Assembly: GCA_037447655.1 (NCBI GenBank)
Contig: JBBHKE010003016.1
Span: forward strand, 1-64,000
Origin: Zygnema cylindricum
Taxonomy: Eukaryota > Streptophyta > Zygnematophyceae > Zygnematales > Zygnemataceae
Direction of reading: 5' to 3'
Length of the DNA: 64,000 nt
Position numbers and translations under genes: made by a program. This document shows positions 1 through 9,905 of the stretch, one piece after another (position 1 is the stretch's first letter; each line of letters begins with the position of its first letter). The notes under the pieces were generated by a model. It was not told the DNA's origin. It saw nothing but the letters and a program-made list of their open reading frames with translations, and made no database searches.

Positions 1-142
1 CAAATTGATTTTTTTTTTCTTTTCTTAATTTTACTATCTTACTATAAATATCTTGTTTACGTTTATTTGTTACTATTTTTTTTTTTATATAATATTTATT
101 AATACAAAGATTATTGATATTTCTATTGCTTATTATGATTAT

Positions 143-646
143 TGAAAGAAATACCACCAAGATGGTATGCAGTGTAAGAAATAAAATAAACACACAATTG
201 GCAACAAAAAATAACACTACATACTAAGATGGCAGAAGCCTTTGTACAAGGCTTTTCCCTTTCCTCTCACTCTTCCCTCTTTACTCATTATATCCCAAGA
301 TAATGCAATCTGTGATACTAATCTGCAGTAACACAAACAACTTAAATAGCATCCTATCTAACGTGCAGTGCACGACAGGTAAGAAGCAAAGGTAGCGTCA
401 CTCGAAGGGAGACTCGAAAGAAGAAGAAAGCATGCAGAAGAGTGCAAACGTGTTTTTCTCCTTCGAGAAGAGAAAAAAAGAAAAGAAAACGTTTCGTGTG
501 AACTGTACAATAAAACTTCGTATGAATACTTTCGTGCGCCGTTCGCCCACGAAAGGTCAAACGTACGAATTCATAAAGTGACTCGACGCGAACCAAAATA
601 TTGCGCGCGTCCAATATATGACGATTCTCAAAATTGAATCGTAACA
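143..646 (-). repeat. 3' LTR of copia 1
   Basis: 504-bp copy of the terminal repeat, clearly alignable with 5463-5968 through shared blocks such as the ACGTGCAGTGCACGACA region. On the minus strand it begins TGTTACGATTC. Divergence from the other LTR is visible throughout, which indicates an old insertion. Confidence 0.85.
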
Positions 647-660
647 ATCCCCCTCTCAAA
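647..660 (-). other. polypurine tract of copia 1
   Basis: On the minus strand a purine run (TTTGAGAGGGGGAT) directly abuts the TG start of the 3' LTR. This is the position and composition expected for the plus-strand DNA priming site of an LTR retrotransposon. Confidence 0.75.
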
Positions 661-679
661 TGTAGAATTGTCAAAGTAG

Positions 680-2230
680 TTAAATCAACCCTAATTTGGG
701 CCGCCCCCTCAGAAGTACACCATGTACGGGTGCCTTCGTTAGCATGTCGGCAGCTTTTTCCAAAGTTGACACAAACTTAAATTCCACTTCTTTCGCCATC
801 ACAAGATCACGCATGAAATGCCATTGTATGCGTATGTGTTTAGTGCGTTTGTGAAATGCTGGATTTTTAACCAATGCCATAGAACTCATACTGTGCGTAA
901 AAATAGTCAAACAGCCAATAGGAAATTTTAATTCATTCAACATTTCTTTCATCCAAACTGAATCCTTGGACCCGTGACACGCAGCCATATATTTTGCTTT
1001 CGTGGAACTTAACGCGACAGTTGGTTCGAGGCGCGAACTCCATGAGATTGCCGCCTAATCAAAAACAAAGGCGTATCCCGAAGTAGATTTCCCTATATCA
1101 AAATCCCCTCCCCAATCGGCATCGCAATAGCCGATGCACTTCAGCGTATCGCCAGATTTGTATGTCAAGCCGATTTCTATTGTACCTGCAAGATAGCGAA
1201 AGGTTTGCTTGATTGCCTCTCAGTGCGCATTTTTTGGCGCTTGGCAAAATCAACTGACCTCTGATACGGCCGCCGAAATATCCGGTCATGTTCCTACGTT
1301 AAGATACATAAGACACCCAATAGCCTCAGGATATGGGACGTCAACCGTTGGTTCGTCGTCACATTTTTGTAACTGTACTCTTGAGTCCAAAGGTGTTAAA
1401 GTTGTTTTCGCGTCTAGCATAGAAAACCTTTTTAACACTTTGAGGCAAAATTGAGCTTGACTCAATTTTATATTGCCGTTGGCGAATCGAACCATTTCGA
1501 TACCCAAAATGTATTGTACCTCTCGAAAGTCAGTTACTTTGAAATGTAGGCGCAAATACGCTTTCAACTCGGGGATAAGATCCATGATGTCGGACATCAT
1601 AATAAAATCATCGACGTAGACAGAAAATATTGTCTCATCTGCGCCTTCACCTTTAATGTACAAGCAAGAATATGAGACCGTACAGGTGAAACCGAATTCG
1701 ATTAGGACTTTATGTAGGCGCAGGTACCAAGTTCTGGGCGCCTGCCTCAACCTAGAGAGAGATTTACGGAGGCACCATACTTTTCCTTCCCGTGAAGTCA
1801 CGCCCTCCTAAACTTTCATACAAACCTCTTCTTCAAGCTCGCTGTTTAGGTAAGCTGACTCAACATCTATTTGATGGATGTGTTTCTATCTTGTGGCCGC
1901 AATTGCAATAATAATGCGTAGCGATTCAAATTTGACCATTGGAGCATATGTCTCCGTATAGTCAACCCCCTCTCGTTGCTGAAACCCCATAAATAGAAGC
2001 CGTGCCTTGTATTTAATTACTTCTCCTGAAGCACCTGTTTTTGTTTTGAAAACCCACTTGGTATCAATTGCCTTTTTATCTTTTGGTAAAATTACTTCCT
2101 TAAAAGTTCAATTTTCCACAATTTTATTAAATTCCCTCTCCCAACCCGGTTTCCACTTAGACTCCCAATCACATGAATTTATCGCCTCCGAGTATGATTG
2201 AGGATTTCCGGCTAAATTAATGCATAATGA
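680..2230 (-). pseudogene. copia 1 reverse transcriptase and RNase H, broken
   Basis: Conceptual translation in several minus-strand frames gives a copia RT. Near 2000-2200 lie remnants of the KWVFK...YKARL region, then a QAPRTWY block, the catalytic SVYVDDF motif near 1610, and an LGIEM block. At 680-988 follows the RNase H tail, with an ADMLTKA motif. In-frame stops and frame changes separate the pieces, so no intact enzyme can be made. The longest open part is 1286-1801 (171 codons). Confidence 0.85.
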
Positions 2231-2605
2231 TTGCTATAAAACTAAATTTGATTCTTTTGAATCGGAGATAAAGTAATAGGAATTCTTAATAAAAGGGACC
2301 GGTTTCTTTCTTTTGTTTAGAAGCACAATTTCGGGTTCTTTTTCTTTTTCAATTTCAATCACTTTTCCACTTGATTTACTTGATTTAGAGCTCTCTGATT
2401 TTTGAGTATTTGTAGACATTTAAGAGTCATGAGTGGTGTCACTTCGATTGTCAATATCAATGAAAGGGATTTCTTTTAATTCAGGCTGAGATTTCTTGGA
2501 ATTTTCCTTTGAATCAATTTCCACATCGGAATCTGATTAGTCAATGTCTGGAAATGCTTCAATCTCATCCATTTCGTGGAATTCCAAATTCCGATTTAAT
2601 TTCTC
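2231..2605 (-). pseudogene. copia 1 integrase-RT linker, low complexity
   Basis: Between integrase and RT the minus strand encodes Ser/Lys/Glu-rich, low-complexity sequence (for example KSSKSSGK near 2370). Copia polyproteins usually have a poorly conserved linker here. No catalytic motif is visible and stops occur in all frames. Confidence 0.55.
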
Positions 2606-3330
2606 CTATGAACGAATTGCGGATTTCAAATCTTCATAGAAATCCACATTTTGGGATTTTTTTACGATATGACGAATTGGATTAAATACTCTATATAAAT
2701 TTCCCTTCGAACTATATCCGATAAAAGTTCCCGGCCAACTCCTTGGTGCAAATTTACCTTTTCGCCTAGGCCGCTCGATGTAGACCGTAGCACTGCATCC
2801 CCAAATACGAAGATGATGAATAGTCGGCTTTTGTCCATTCCAAAGATCATAAGGTGTCTCCTCTCCGGAAATTGAAGTAAGACGACGATTGCAAATATAG
2901 TTGGCGGTTAAGATCGCATCTCCCCATAAGAACATTTTGTTGCCGAAATAGTATATCGTATCACAAACCATTTTTTGTAATGTTCAGTTTTTCCTCTCGG
3001 CTACACCATTAGATTCGAGAGAGTATGAAGTAGTGAATTGTTGCCTAATTCCCCACTCTTTACAATAACTCTCGAAAATTACAAATTCTCAACCATTGTC
3101 CAATAGAACCGATTTTAATTTTCGATCAGATTGTCTTTCAACCATGATATGCCATTTTTTACAATTTCCAAAGACATCGGATTTCTTTTTGAGAAGATAA
3201 ACCCAAGAGAATCAAGAAATCCATCAATAATCACCATGATATATCGATTTCCCCCAATACTTGCCGGTGTAATATGTTCATATAAATCGAGATGCACGAG
3301 CTCCAATGGATTCTTGGATTGATAATTTAT
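2606..3330 (-). pseudogene. copia 1 integrase, broken
   Basis: Minus-strand remnants of the integrase. The start of the core domain (LVHLDLYEHITPASIGGNRY) is at about 3115-3306. The C-terminal part, with the NYICNRR and TPYDLWNGQKP motifs and a FIGYSSKGNLYRV block, lies in 2606-2971. The central region containing the remaining DDE residues is scattered over stops near 3000-3100. Confidence 0.8.
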
Positions 3331-3543
3331 GTCTTAGGCCGGATGTAACTTGCGGATTTGTCGTCTTTGGCTGCACCCTTTGCATCCATTTACCTTTTCC
3401 TCGGATATGAGATCAAGACCGCGAACACATGATGTCTTGATCATTCTCTTCAAATTTCCCTCAGAGGTATGGCACATCCAATGATGCCACAAGCTTAAGT
3501 CCTTTTTGTGAATCAGCTTTTGACTAGATACGCTTCCAGTAAG

Positions 3544-4260
3544 TTAGTTCGTTGGAGGCTGCCACCAAAATAAGGTGCTGTGGAGGGTGTCGGTCAAAAC
3601 GCCTTCACCAACGACGACTCCATTTTTCTTCTTAATTTGTACGGTACCGTTGTTGTGCGAAATGACGCTGCACCTAGTTCGTTGAATCTGCGGTATAAAT
3701 AGTAAGTTTGTTGTACCTTCAGGAATATATAGGACATCCGTTAGTTTCGATTCATTGAATTTTTCAACGCCATCAGGTTTGTACATAATGAAATGTAAAG
3801 GTACAGTACCCACTGTACCGACGTGGATCACGTGGCCACTTGCCATAGAGATGTGTTTCGGAGTAGTAAGGTGAAGCATATCCAAGATTTGTGTAGCGTC
3901 TGTACACAGGTGGTGCGACAGGTGGTGCGACGCACAGGAATCAATCACCCACTCCACTTCTTTGGTGTCGACGTCATCAGACGTTAAAGGAAGGTTCAAA
4001 ATAGCGCTTCCTTCTCCTCCATCGAAATTCCAGAAAAAAATTCCATGGCCGCCGTCTCGTCCCACTTGGCTGCCACCTCTTCCACCGTCTCAACCACCAC
4101 CGCGTCCACCTTGACGGTCGCCACGACCACCACCGCCAACATTGAGTCAAGAGATAAAATGAGTGGAGATGTGGCCCGACTTTCCACAAAAGTAACACTC
4201 CTTGTCTTTATCCGGACATGTGGAAGATCCATGGCCGGTTTGTTTACACCTAAAGCATGT
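3544..4260 (-). pseudogene. copia 1 zinc knuckles, protease and GAG-pre-integrase region
   Basis: Going 5' to 3' on the minus strand: two CCHC-like knuckles around 4180-4260 (CFRCKQTGHGSSTC and CYFCGKSGHIS), a gap of low complexity, then the aspartic protease start WVIDSCASHHL at about 3960. The family has D-S/T-G at the active site, whereas here Asp-Ser-Cys is read, so the catalytic triad is damaged. The 173-codon piece 3544-4065 carries the protease body. Confidence 0.8.
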
Positions 4261-4440
4261 CATATTATCAATCTGCGGTTTCTGTTTTCTATTTCCTTGA
4301 TTCCTAGGACCTCCATTTCCCCTAGGACCACCACCTCTACCGCCCCTTTTGCCACGGAGAAAATTAAGTTCCGTGGCATTGGGTGAGGTTACATTTAGGG
4401 TTCTTGAATCCTTTGGTCCTCTAGATTCTTTAGCCTCTTC

Positions 4441-5418
4441 CTATGCAGTTTTAAGATAATTTACTGCAAAACCATAGGTGCAATTGTCACGGATTTGTAA
4501 AATTTGTTTTAAGTGAAGCATTTTATCCGGAAGTGCTTTCAATAGACCGGTAAGTTTATCCTCATCCATGATGACTCTACCGTTATTTAAAAGGTGTTCT
4601 ATGATAAAATTGTAGCGTTTTACGGCTTCATCTATAGTTTCATTTGTTTTAATTTTAAATTGCATGAACTCTCCAAAAATTTGTTGCCCCTTATTTTGGG
4701 CACCTTTCTCGTATTGGTTCTCAAGCGATCTTCAACATTCATGGGCAGATCCGTGGGTGAGGAAGTGGTCGTGGATAGATGGAGCACATGATTGCATTAA
4801 TCCGGCAATGGCCGCAAGATTCTTCCTCTTCCACGTTCTCCGAGCTTTTCGATCGATGTCCGGAAGCATTTCCTCCCCAATCACCACCTTCCATAGATGG
4901 CGTAACATCAATTGAGTTTTGATGTACTTTTTCCAAGAAGCATAATTATTTCCATTGAAAACGACAGTTTTCCCCGGCATGGAATACATGTTATCTTGTT
5001 CATACTCTTCGTCCAAGTCTGAATCATTGTCAATGATAACTTTCCCCTTTCCAATATCTTTCTTCGGGGGATCGTCGTCATCCTCTCCACCGGAATCATC
5101 ACCGTTCGGATCAGGATTCGGATTTCCTCGAACCGTGTTCGATATTTTCCGGTCAATGTCTGTGAACCGTTGCTCCATAAGGATGAGGAGCTTATCAAAT
5201 TGTGAGTTTAATCGTTCCTTGGCGACACTGCTTCCACCACTAGTCTCTTGCTTGAGAGGCACAAGTGGAGGAGGAACATTAAAACTGAAACTGGCCTCGG
5301 CAACAGCCTGAGGGGGATCCGGTGGATCCTCGGTTTCCAATGGAGTGAAGGAAGATGAGGAAGGAGTGAATGGGGAAGACTTATTCTTGTTTCTCCCCAT
5401 GGCGTCTACACTTCCCAC
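4441..5418 (-). pseudogene. copia 1 gag, broken
   Basis: The minus-strand gag begins at an ATG near 5418 (or the MGRNKNKSS Met slightly downstream), 25-45 bases inside the primer site. It encodes an acidic N-terminal region, then the GNNYASWKKYIKTQL block typical of copia capsids, and continues at 4441-4665 with NETIDEAVKRYNFIIEHLL. The 228-codon segment 4732-5418 is the longest intact part. Later frames are interrupted. Confidence 0.82.
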
Positions 5419-5442
5419 TTTTTAAACTTTAAAAGTGAAGCA

Positions 5443-5460
5443 CTGCCTGCTCCGATACCA
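5443..5460 (-). other. primer binding site of copia 1
   Basis: Minus strand reads TGGTATCGGAGCAGGCAG two bases inside the 5' LTR. Its first 12 bases differ from the classic plant initiator-Met PBS (TGGTATCAGAGC) at one position. Confidence 0.85.
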
Positions 5461-5462
5461 AT

Positions 5463-5968
5463 TGTAAAATATACCACTGAGATGGTATGCAGCGGAAGAA
5501 AAAATAAATACACACACAAAATGGCCACAAAAAATACTTTATATAAAAAGATGGCCGAAGCCTTTTTTACAAGGCTTTTTCCCTTTCCTCTCACTCTTCC
5601 TTCTTTACTCTATCTATCCCAAGATAATGTAAACTGTGATACTAAGCTGCAGCAAAACGAACAACTTAAATAGCCTCCTAACTAACGTGCAGTGCACGAC
5701 AAGCAAGGTAAAGGCCGCGTCACTCATAGTGAGACTTGAAGGAAGAAGAAAGCGCGCAGAAGAGTGCAGCGTGCTTTTCTCCTTCGGGAAGAGAAGAGAA
5801 GGTAAGAGAAGATTTCGTGCGCACTGTACCACGAACCTTCGTATGTATGTTTTCGTACGCCATACGCGCACGAAACATTAAGTGTACGGTTCAAATAAAG
5901 TGACGTCGACGCGAACCGAAATATCGCGCGCGTCCACTATTAGACGATTCACAAATTGAATCGTAACA
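5463..5968 (-). repeat. 5' LTR of copia 1
   Basis: 506-bp terminal repeat homologous to 143-646. In the minus-strand sense it starts TGTTACG and ends TTTTACA, directly followed by AT and the primer site. Confidence 0.85.
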
Positions 5969-7748
5969 CCCCTTAACCCCGATTTTGGGGGAAAAACGCG
6001 ACATTTGCTGCGCTGTCCGTACTAAATTTCGGTTAAACGGAATTCAAATAGATTCCTATACATGGCATGCCACGCTATATAAAGTCAATAATAAAATGCA
6101 GTATATAATAAAGTATTATTGTATACCTACTATCTTTTTTTTAAGTTCTCACCGATAAGGAATTTGTTGGTCTCGTACCGATATATCTGAACCTTTGACT
6201 GTTCTAACCGATAACTATTGGTATCAGTGTTATCGCGATAATTGTTTTGCCGATACACAACACTATTGTTTTGTACCAAGAGGCAAGAGTTTCACGCGAT
6301 ATTACTGAATATTGCAGATCCTTTCAATCGCGCGTATGGAACCTTGCAAAGAGTTCCGTGATACCGAACTGTGGCGAGATGGGAACAAAAAAAAAGGCAA
6401 AAACGAGGCTGCGAAAGTGAACACGCGGTAGAAGCGAACTAAAAGGGAAACAGTGCAAATATAATGACACAAAAACAAGGACAATCAAACATAAGACATT
6501 CAACGGAACAACAAGCACAAAAACAATAAAAAACTGCGCACCCCAAAGGAAAACTACACGGTGAGTATTTATTAGTGTGAAGAAATTATGTGTAAAGTAC
6601 GCGTAGTGTTGCTAACTCTATTTTGGGTTTAAGGACCCAAAGCCAACAAAACATTTAACTCTAATTAACACACACGACACTACACTAATTCGAAACACGT
6701 TCCAACAAAGTAACCGCTACAACTTGTGTACGCATACTTGACTTTTGAACATGTGAGAAATGTTTCCCGCTATTTCCCCCCTTCTTTACTATGAAGCAAA
6801 TACGAGGGTACGTCCTCGTGTATTAAAGTATCTACTTTTCTCCGTCTTTTGCCCTAAAACTCATGGAACTTTGACAAAAACTTTAGCCGTACGAGAAAAT
6901 ATTTTTTACCAAAGTAGAGTGAACGTCAATTCATACTTTGGATGTACGACGTGTTTGTTGTCATGTGAACGCATTTTGGCGTTTTTCCCTTTTCGACCCC
7001 CGAGCAAAAGAATCCAGCACAAAAAAATAAAATCATCCAAAATCACCTCGAGGGGGTGATTTTAGTTCAAGTACAGCCCAAACAGCGAATGAAAAACGGC
7101 CCACGCACGCGCCACAAGAGTGGGAAAATTTTAGGACGAGGGAGAGTCCTCGCTATTTTTCTCCATGCCCGTCACATGCATGTACGGAAAATTTTTTGCA
7201 GGGGTTTCGGACCTCCACTTTCATTCATGGGGTCCTTTGCAAAATTTTGCGCCCCGCCTCTCCCCTCTCCCTCTCACACCATCGCTTTGATCTCACACTT
7301 TTTAGAATAAGACACAACAATATTAGTGTAAAATGAAAGATCTTTTAAAAATATTATTTTTGACAATTTTGAGGTTTATTTTTAATGGCTTAGTTGAATG
7401 AGAAAAGTAGAAAAAACGAAATCGGGAAACCATGGCGAAAAGTTATTGAATCAGTGACGTCGACGTTGTCACAAGTGAGCGTGACGTCACAATGTCACCA
7501 AACCCTAAACATCTACAATTTCACAAAAATCTAGACGTCTACCACTGTCGCTGTTTTTGTTGGCGTCACCAATCGTCGGAAGTTTCGTAGTCGGCTTCAA
7601 TCGTCACAAGTTGTACCTACGTCTACAACCGTCACATTTCAAAGTTCCAATTTCATTTTCGCACATAGGGACGCTCTTCAAAGTAGTACGGAGAATCTCT
7701 ACTACAGTCCAAAATACTTTATCAAAGTACCGATTACATGGGGACGTA
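5969..7748. other. unassigned intergenic stretch
   Basis: No gene recognised. AT-rich sequence with short frames lacking family motifs. A block at 6160-6275 ends in CCGATACACAACACTATTG, which resembles the end of the gatatatcg-rich block near 29500. A block at 7100-7180 (GGACGAGGGAGAGTCCTCGC region) recurs at about 41405-41475, so it is a dispersed repeat. 7440-7740 is rich in GACGTC/GTCGAC words. Confidence 0.5.
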
Positions 7749-8232
7749 CCCTAAGTCAGAGGTCGCAAACGGTCTACCGAAACCGTGACCGACCGTTAAC
7801 CGACCGCCCGCGCCGGATTCGGAACGGATTCGGTTGCCAAATTTTGGGGGTCGGGCGGTTACGGTCGGTTGATTCACCAAGGAAAAAAAAACGGTCGGTT
7901 ACGGTCGGTCAACCAAAAAACCAAAAAAAAAGAAAATTTTGTACTGTCCTTATAATCCAACATTCTTGTACGTTGTACTCTTTGGCATCGTGGAAGTACG
8001 TGACATCATGATTAGCGTCGCAAATCTGACACGGTACTATACAGTAGTAAGCTATTTATTTCGCCAATCAAAGGGAACGCGACAAAGCGTCGCAAATCTG
8101 ACACGGTAGTACACTATTCATTTCGAAAATCTTAGGGAACGCGACAAAGCGTCGCAAATCTGACACGGTAGTACAATATTCATTTCGCAAATCTTAGGCA
8201 ACGCGACAAAGCGTCGCAAATCTGACACAGTA

Positions 8233-8628
8233 CACCGCCAATCGTTATTAGCGTTGTGTACACTAATTCCATCCCACTTTTTTTTATTATTATTCTCCAT
8301 TAGTGCAGTTCATTCTATTTTTTTCTTTATTCTATTTAGGGTTATTTTCAGTACGTTGTCTCTTAAATATAGTTGTGTACGGTCAGTGTCAGACCGTACA
8401 TAAACGTACCTTTTTAAGTTCAAAATTACAATAAACTAGTTTTAGTAACCGCAGACGCATGAGAACGTGCGTTCAAAAAAGGAAAAAAAACCAGGTCGTA
8501 AAAAATCCCGTTCCCACATATTTGAATGTATGATTTTTTCCAAAATTTTCAAATTCTTAAATAGCGTACACCACTGTAATTATTATTATACGCTAATCAA
8601 ACTCCCACGCTAATAACGATTGGCGGTG
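8233..8628. mobile_element. MITE, CACCG...CGGTG family, TA duplication (copy 1)
   Basis: 396 bp bounded by ~22-bp inverted repeats starting CACCGCCAATCGTTATTAGC and flanked by TA on both sides. Removing it with one TA restores a 62-bp repeat unit like its neighbours, which is direct empty-site evidence for the boundaries. No coding capacity. A 2-bp TA duplication is typical of Tc1/mariner-type elements, but the terminal sequence is not one I can place in a named family. Confidence 0.9.
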
Positions 8629-8697
8629 TAGCACACTATTCATTTCGCAAATCTTAGGCAACGCGACAAAGCGTCGCAAATCTGACACAGTACAGTA

Positions 8698-8913
8698 CAC
8701 CGCCAATCGCTATTAGCGTGTACGTTTGATTAGCGTATACTATTATTTAGCGTGGTGTACGCTAATTGTGAATTTGGAAATTTTGGAAGAAATCGATTAC
8801 TCTAATTAGGAATTAGGGCTTTTTTAAAATAGTGTGGATAATTCTATTTGAGAATAACAAAAAAAAAAGCGGGACGGGATTAGCGTACACAACGCTAATA
8901 GCGATTGGCGGTG
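8698..8913. mobile_element. MITE, same family (copy 2), opposite orientation
   Basis: 216 bp, TIRs starting CACCGCCAATCGCTATTAGC, TA duplications at 8696-8697 and 8914-8915. Its forward sequence aligns with the reverse complement of copy 1 (shared GTTTGATTAGCGTATA, GTGGTGTACGCTA and AAATTTTGGAA blocks). It has lost the middle of the element. Confidence 0.9.
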
Positions 8914-8969
8914 TAGTTTACTATTCATTTCGCAAATCTTAGGGAACGCGACAAATCGTAATTATTGGC

Positions 8970-9665
8970 TTAGAGCGTTGTTCCATTAGGCGCTCTCAGT
9001 AAACGTCAAAAATTCGTTTACTGAAGCGATCGTTCCATTGTGTCGGGTCAGTAACCGACATTTGTTTTCCATGGCACATGTTGATTGGTCCACGTAATAT
9101 ATGAATAAGATTATGTTAATCTTCAAAGAATCTTTGAGAGCAAATTGTAACCACATATTTGTACCAGTGAAAGGTAAAAAATGACTCGTACGACGTATTG
9201 AATGAAATCTGTACGAGCGGACGAAACGTAAGATATGTAAAAGCGTACGAAAATGTCAGAATGGTTGGTGGATACCAACAGAAGCGTGAAACAATATCTT
9301 CCGTCAAAAATTTTCTTGCGGCTTTCGGTGGCCTCGCATCCTCCCTGGCGGAAGGCACACGTCATATGCGACGTGTACCCATCTGGTAGAGCGGTCGTCG
9401 TGGATATTTGTTCACTTTTCCACGAGGCACGACGGTATTCGTTCAGGCACTGAGAATTGACCTACTCCGGGTCACTTGTTGCGAACTGAAAGTGTCAGAC
9501 GACGTCGTATCCGATTACGGTCCACGTTTACGCCCATAAACGTGGAGAATCAAATCCCTTATTCAATAGCCTTGTTTTTCGGACATTTTTTTATTTTTGG
9601 TACGGCACTGTACGAAGCAGTACGGCTTTCAGTAAACAACGTCATTTTTCCCCTAATGGAACCTT
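8970..9665. mobile_element. possible TIR element inside the hAT element
   Basis: Inverted GTTCCATTAGG (8980-8990) and CCTAATGGAAC (9652-9662), with further inverted GTTTACTGAA-type motifs inside both ends, suggest a ~690-bp TIR element. The interior has no recognisable gene. No clear target duplication was found. A related TTCCATTAG terminus is seen at 56030-56620. Confidence 0.4.
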
Positions 9666-9905
9666 GCCCTTATTCCGTCGTACATTGATTAATTTTGTAC
9701 TTTTTCGGTTACGGGCGGGCACGGTTAGTCGCGAAAAATCAAGATTCGGTTAATCTTTTTTTTCGTAAACGACGGTCGGTTAACGGTTAACAATTTTGGA
9801 GCGTGACAAAACTCGGTCGGGCGTCTGTTACTCAGATTTTGAAAAAAAAAAAACGGTCGGTTTCGGGTATGATTTTTTTTGACTTTTGCGACCTCTGCCC
9901 TGAGT

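Larger units (their letters stand above)
143..5968 (-). mobile_element. Copia LTR retrotransposon 1, decayed, both LTRs present
   Basis: A complete but dead Ty1/copia element read on the minus strand. Two similar repeats (143-646 and 5463-5968) start TG and end CA and flank remnants of gag, protease, integrase, RT and RNase H in copia order. The minus-strand sequence just inside the 5' LTR is TGGTATCGGAGC, matching the usual initiator-Met tRNA primer site, and a G-rich polypurine tract precedes the 3' LTR. Many stops and frameshifts break the coding region. I could not match a 5-bp target duplication at the ends, so the outer edges carry a few bases of uncertainty. Confidence 0.88.
8010..8960. 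repeat. 62-bp tandem repeat array, interrupted by two MITEs
   Basis: The landmark CGCGACAAA occurs at 8078, 8140, 8202, 8662 and 8947. The first three are spaced exactly 62 bp. The 460-bp step equals 62 plus a 396-bp MITE and its 2-bp duplication. The 285-bp step equals 62 plus a 216-bp MITE, 2 bp of duplication and 5 extra bases. Each unit contains GCGTCGCAAATCTGACACGG and an AT-rich CATTTCGCAAATCTTAGG block. The GTCGCAAA words echo the terminal repeat of the surrounding hAT element. Confidence 0.9.
7757..9897. mobile_element. non-autonomous hAT element with 8-bp target duplication
   Basis: Terminal inverted repeats CAGAGGTCGCAAA at both ends, of the CAGRG type common in hAT transposons. 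Flanks are CCCTAAGT (7749-7756) and CCCTGAGT (9898-9905): an 8-bp duplication with one mismatch, the hAT length. Within about 170 bp of each end are repeated ACGGTCGGTT / CCGACCGTTA motifs in inverted orientation, like subterminal transposase-binding repeats. No transposase frame is present, so movement would need a transposase in trans. It later received a tandem array, two MITEs and perhaps another TIR element. Confidence 0.82.
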
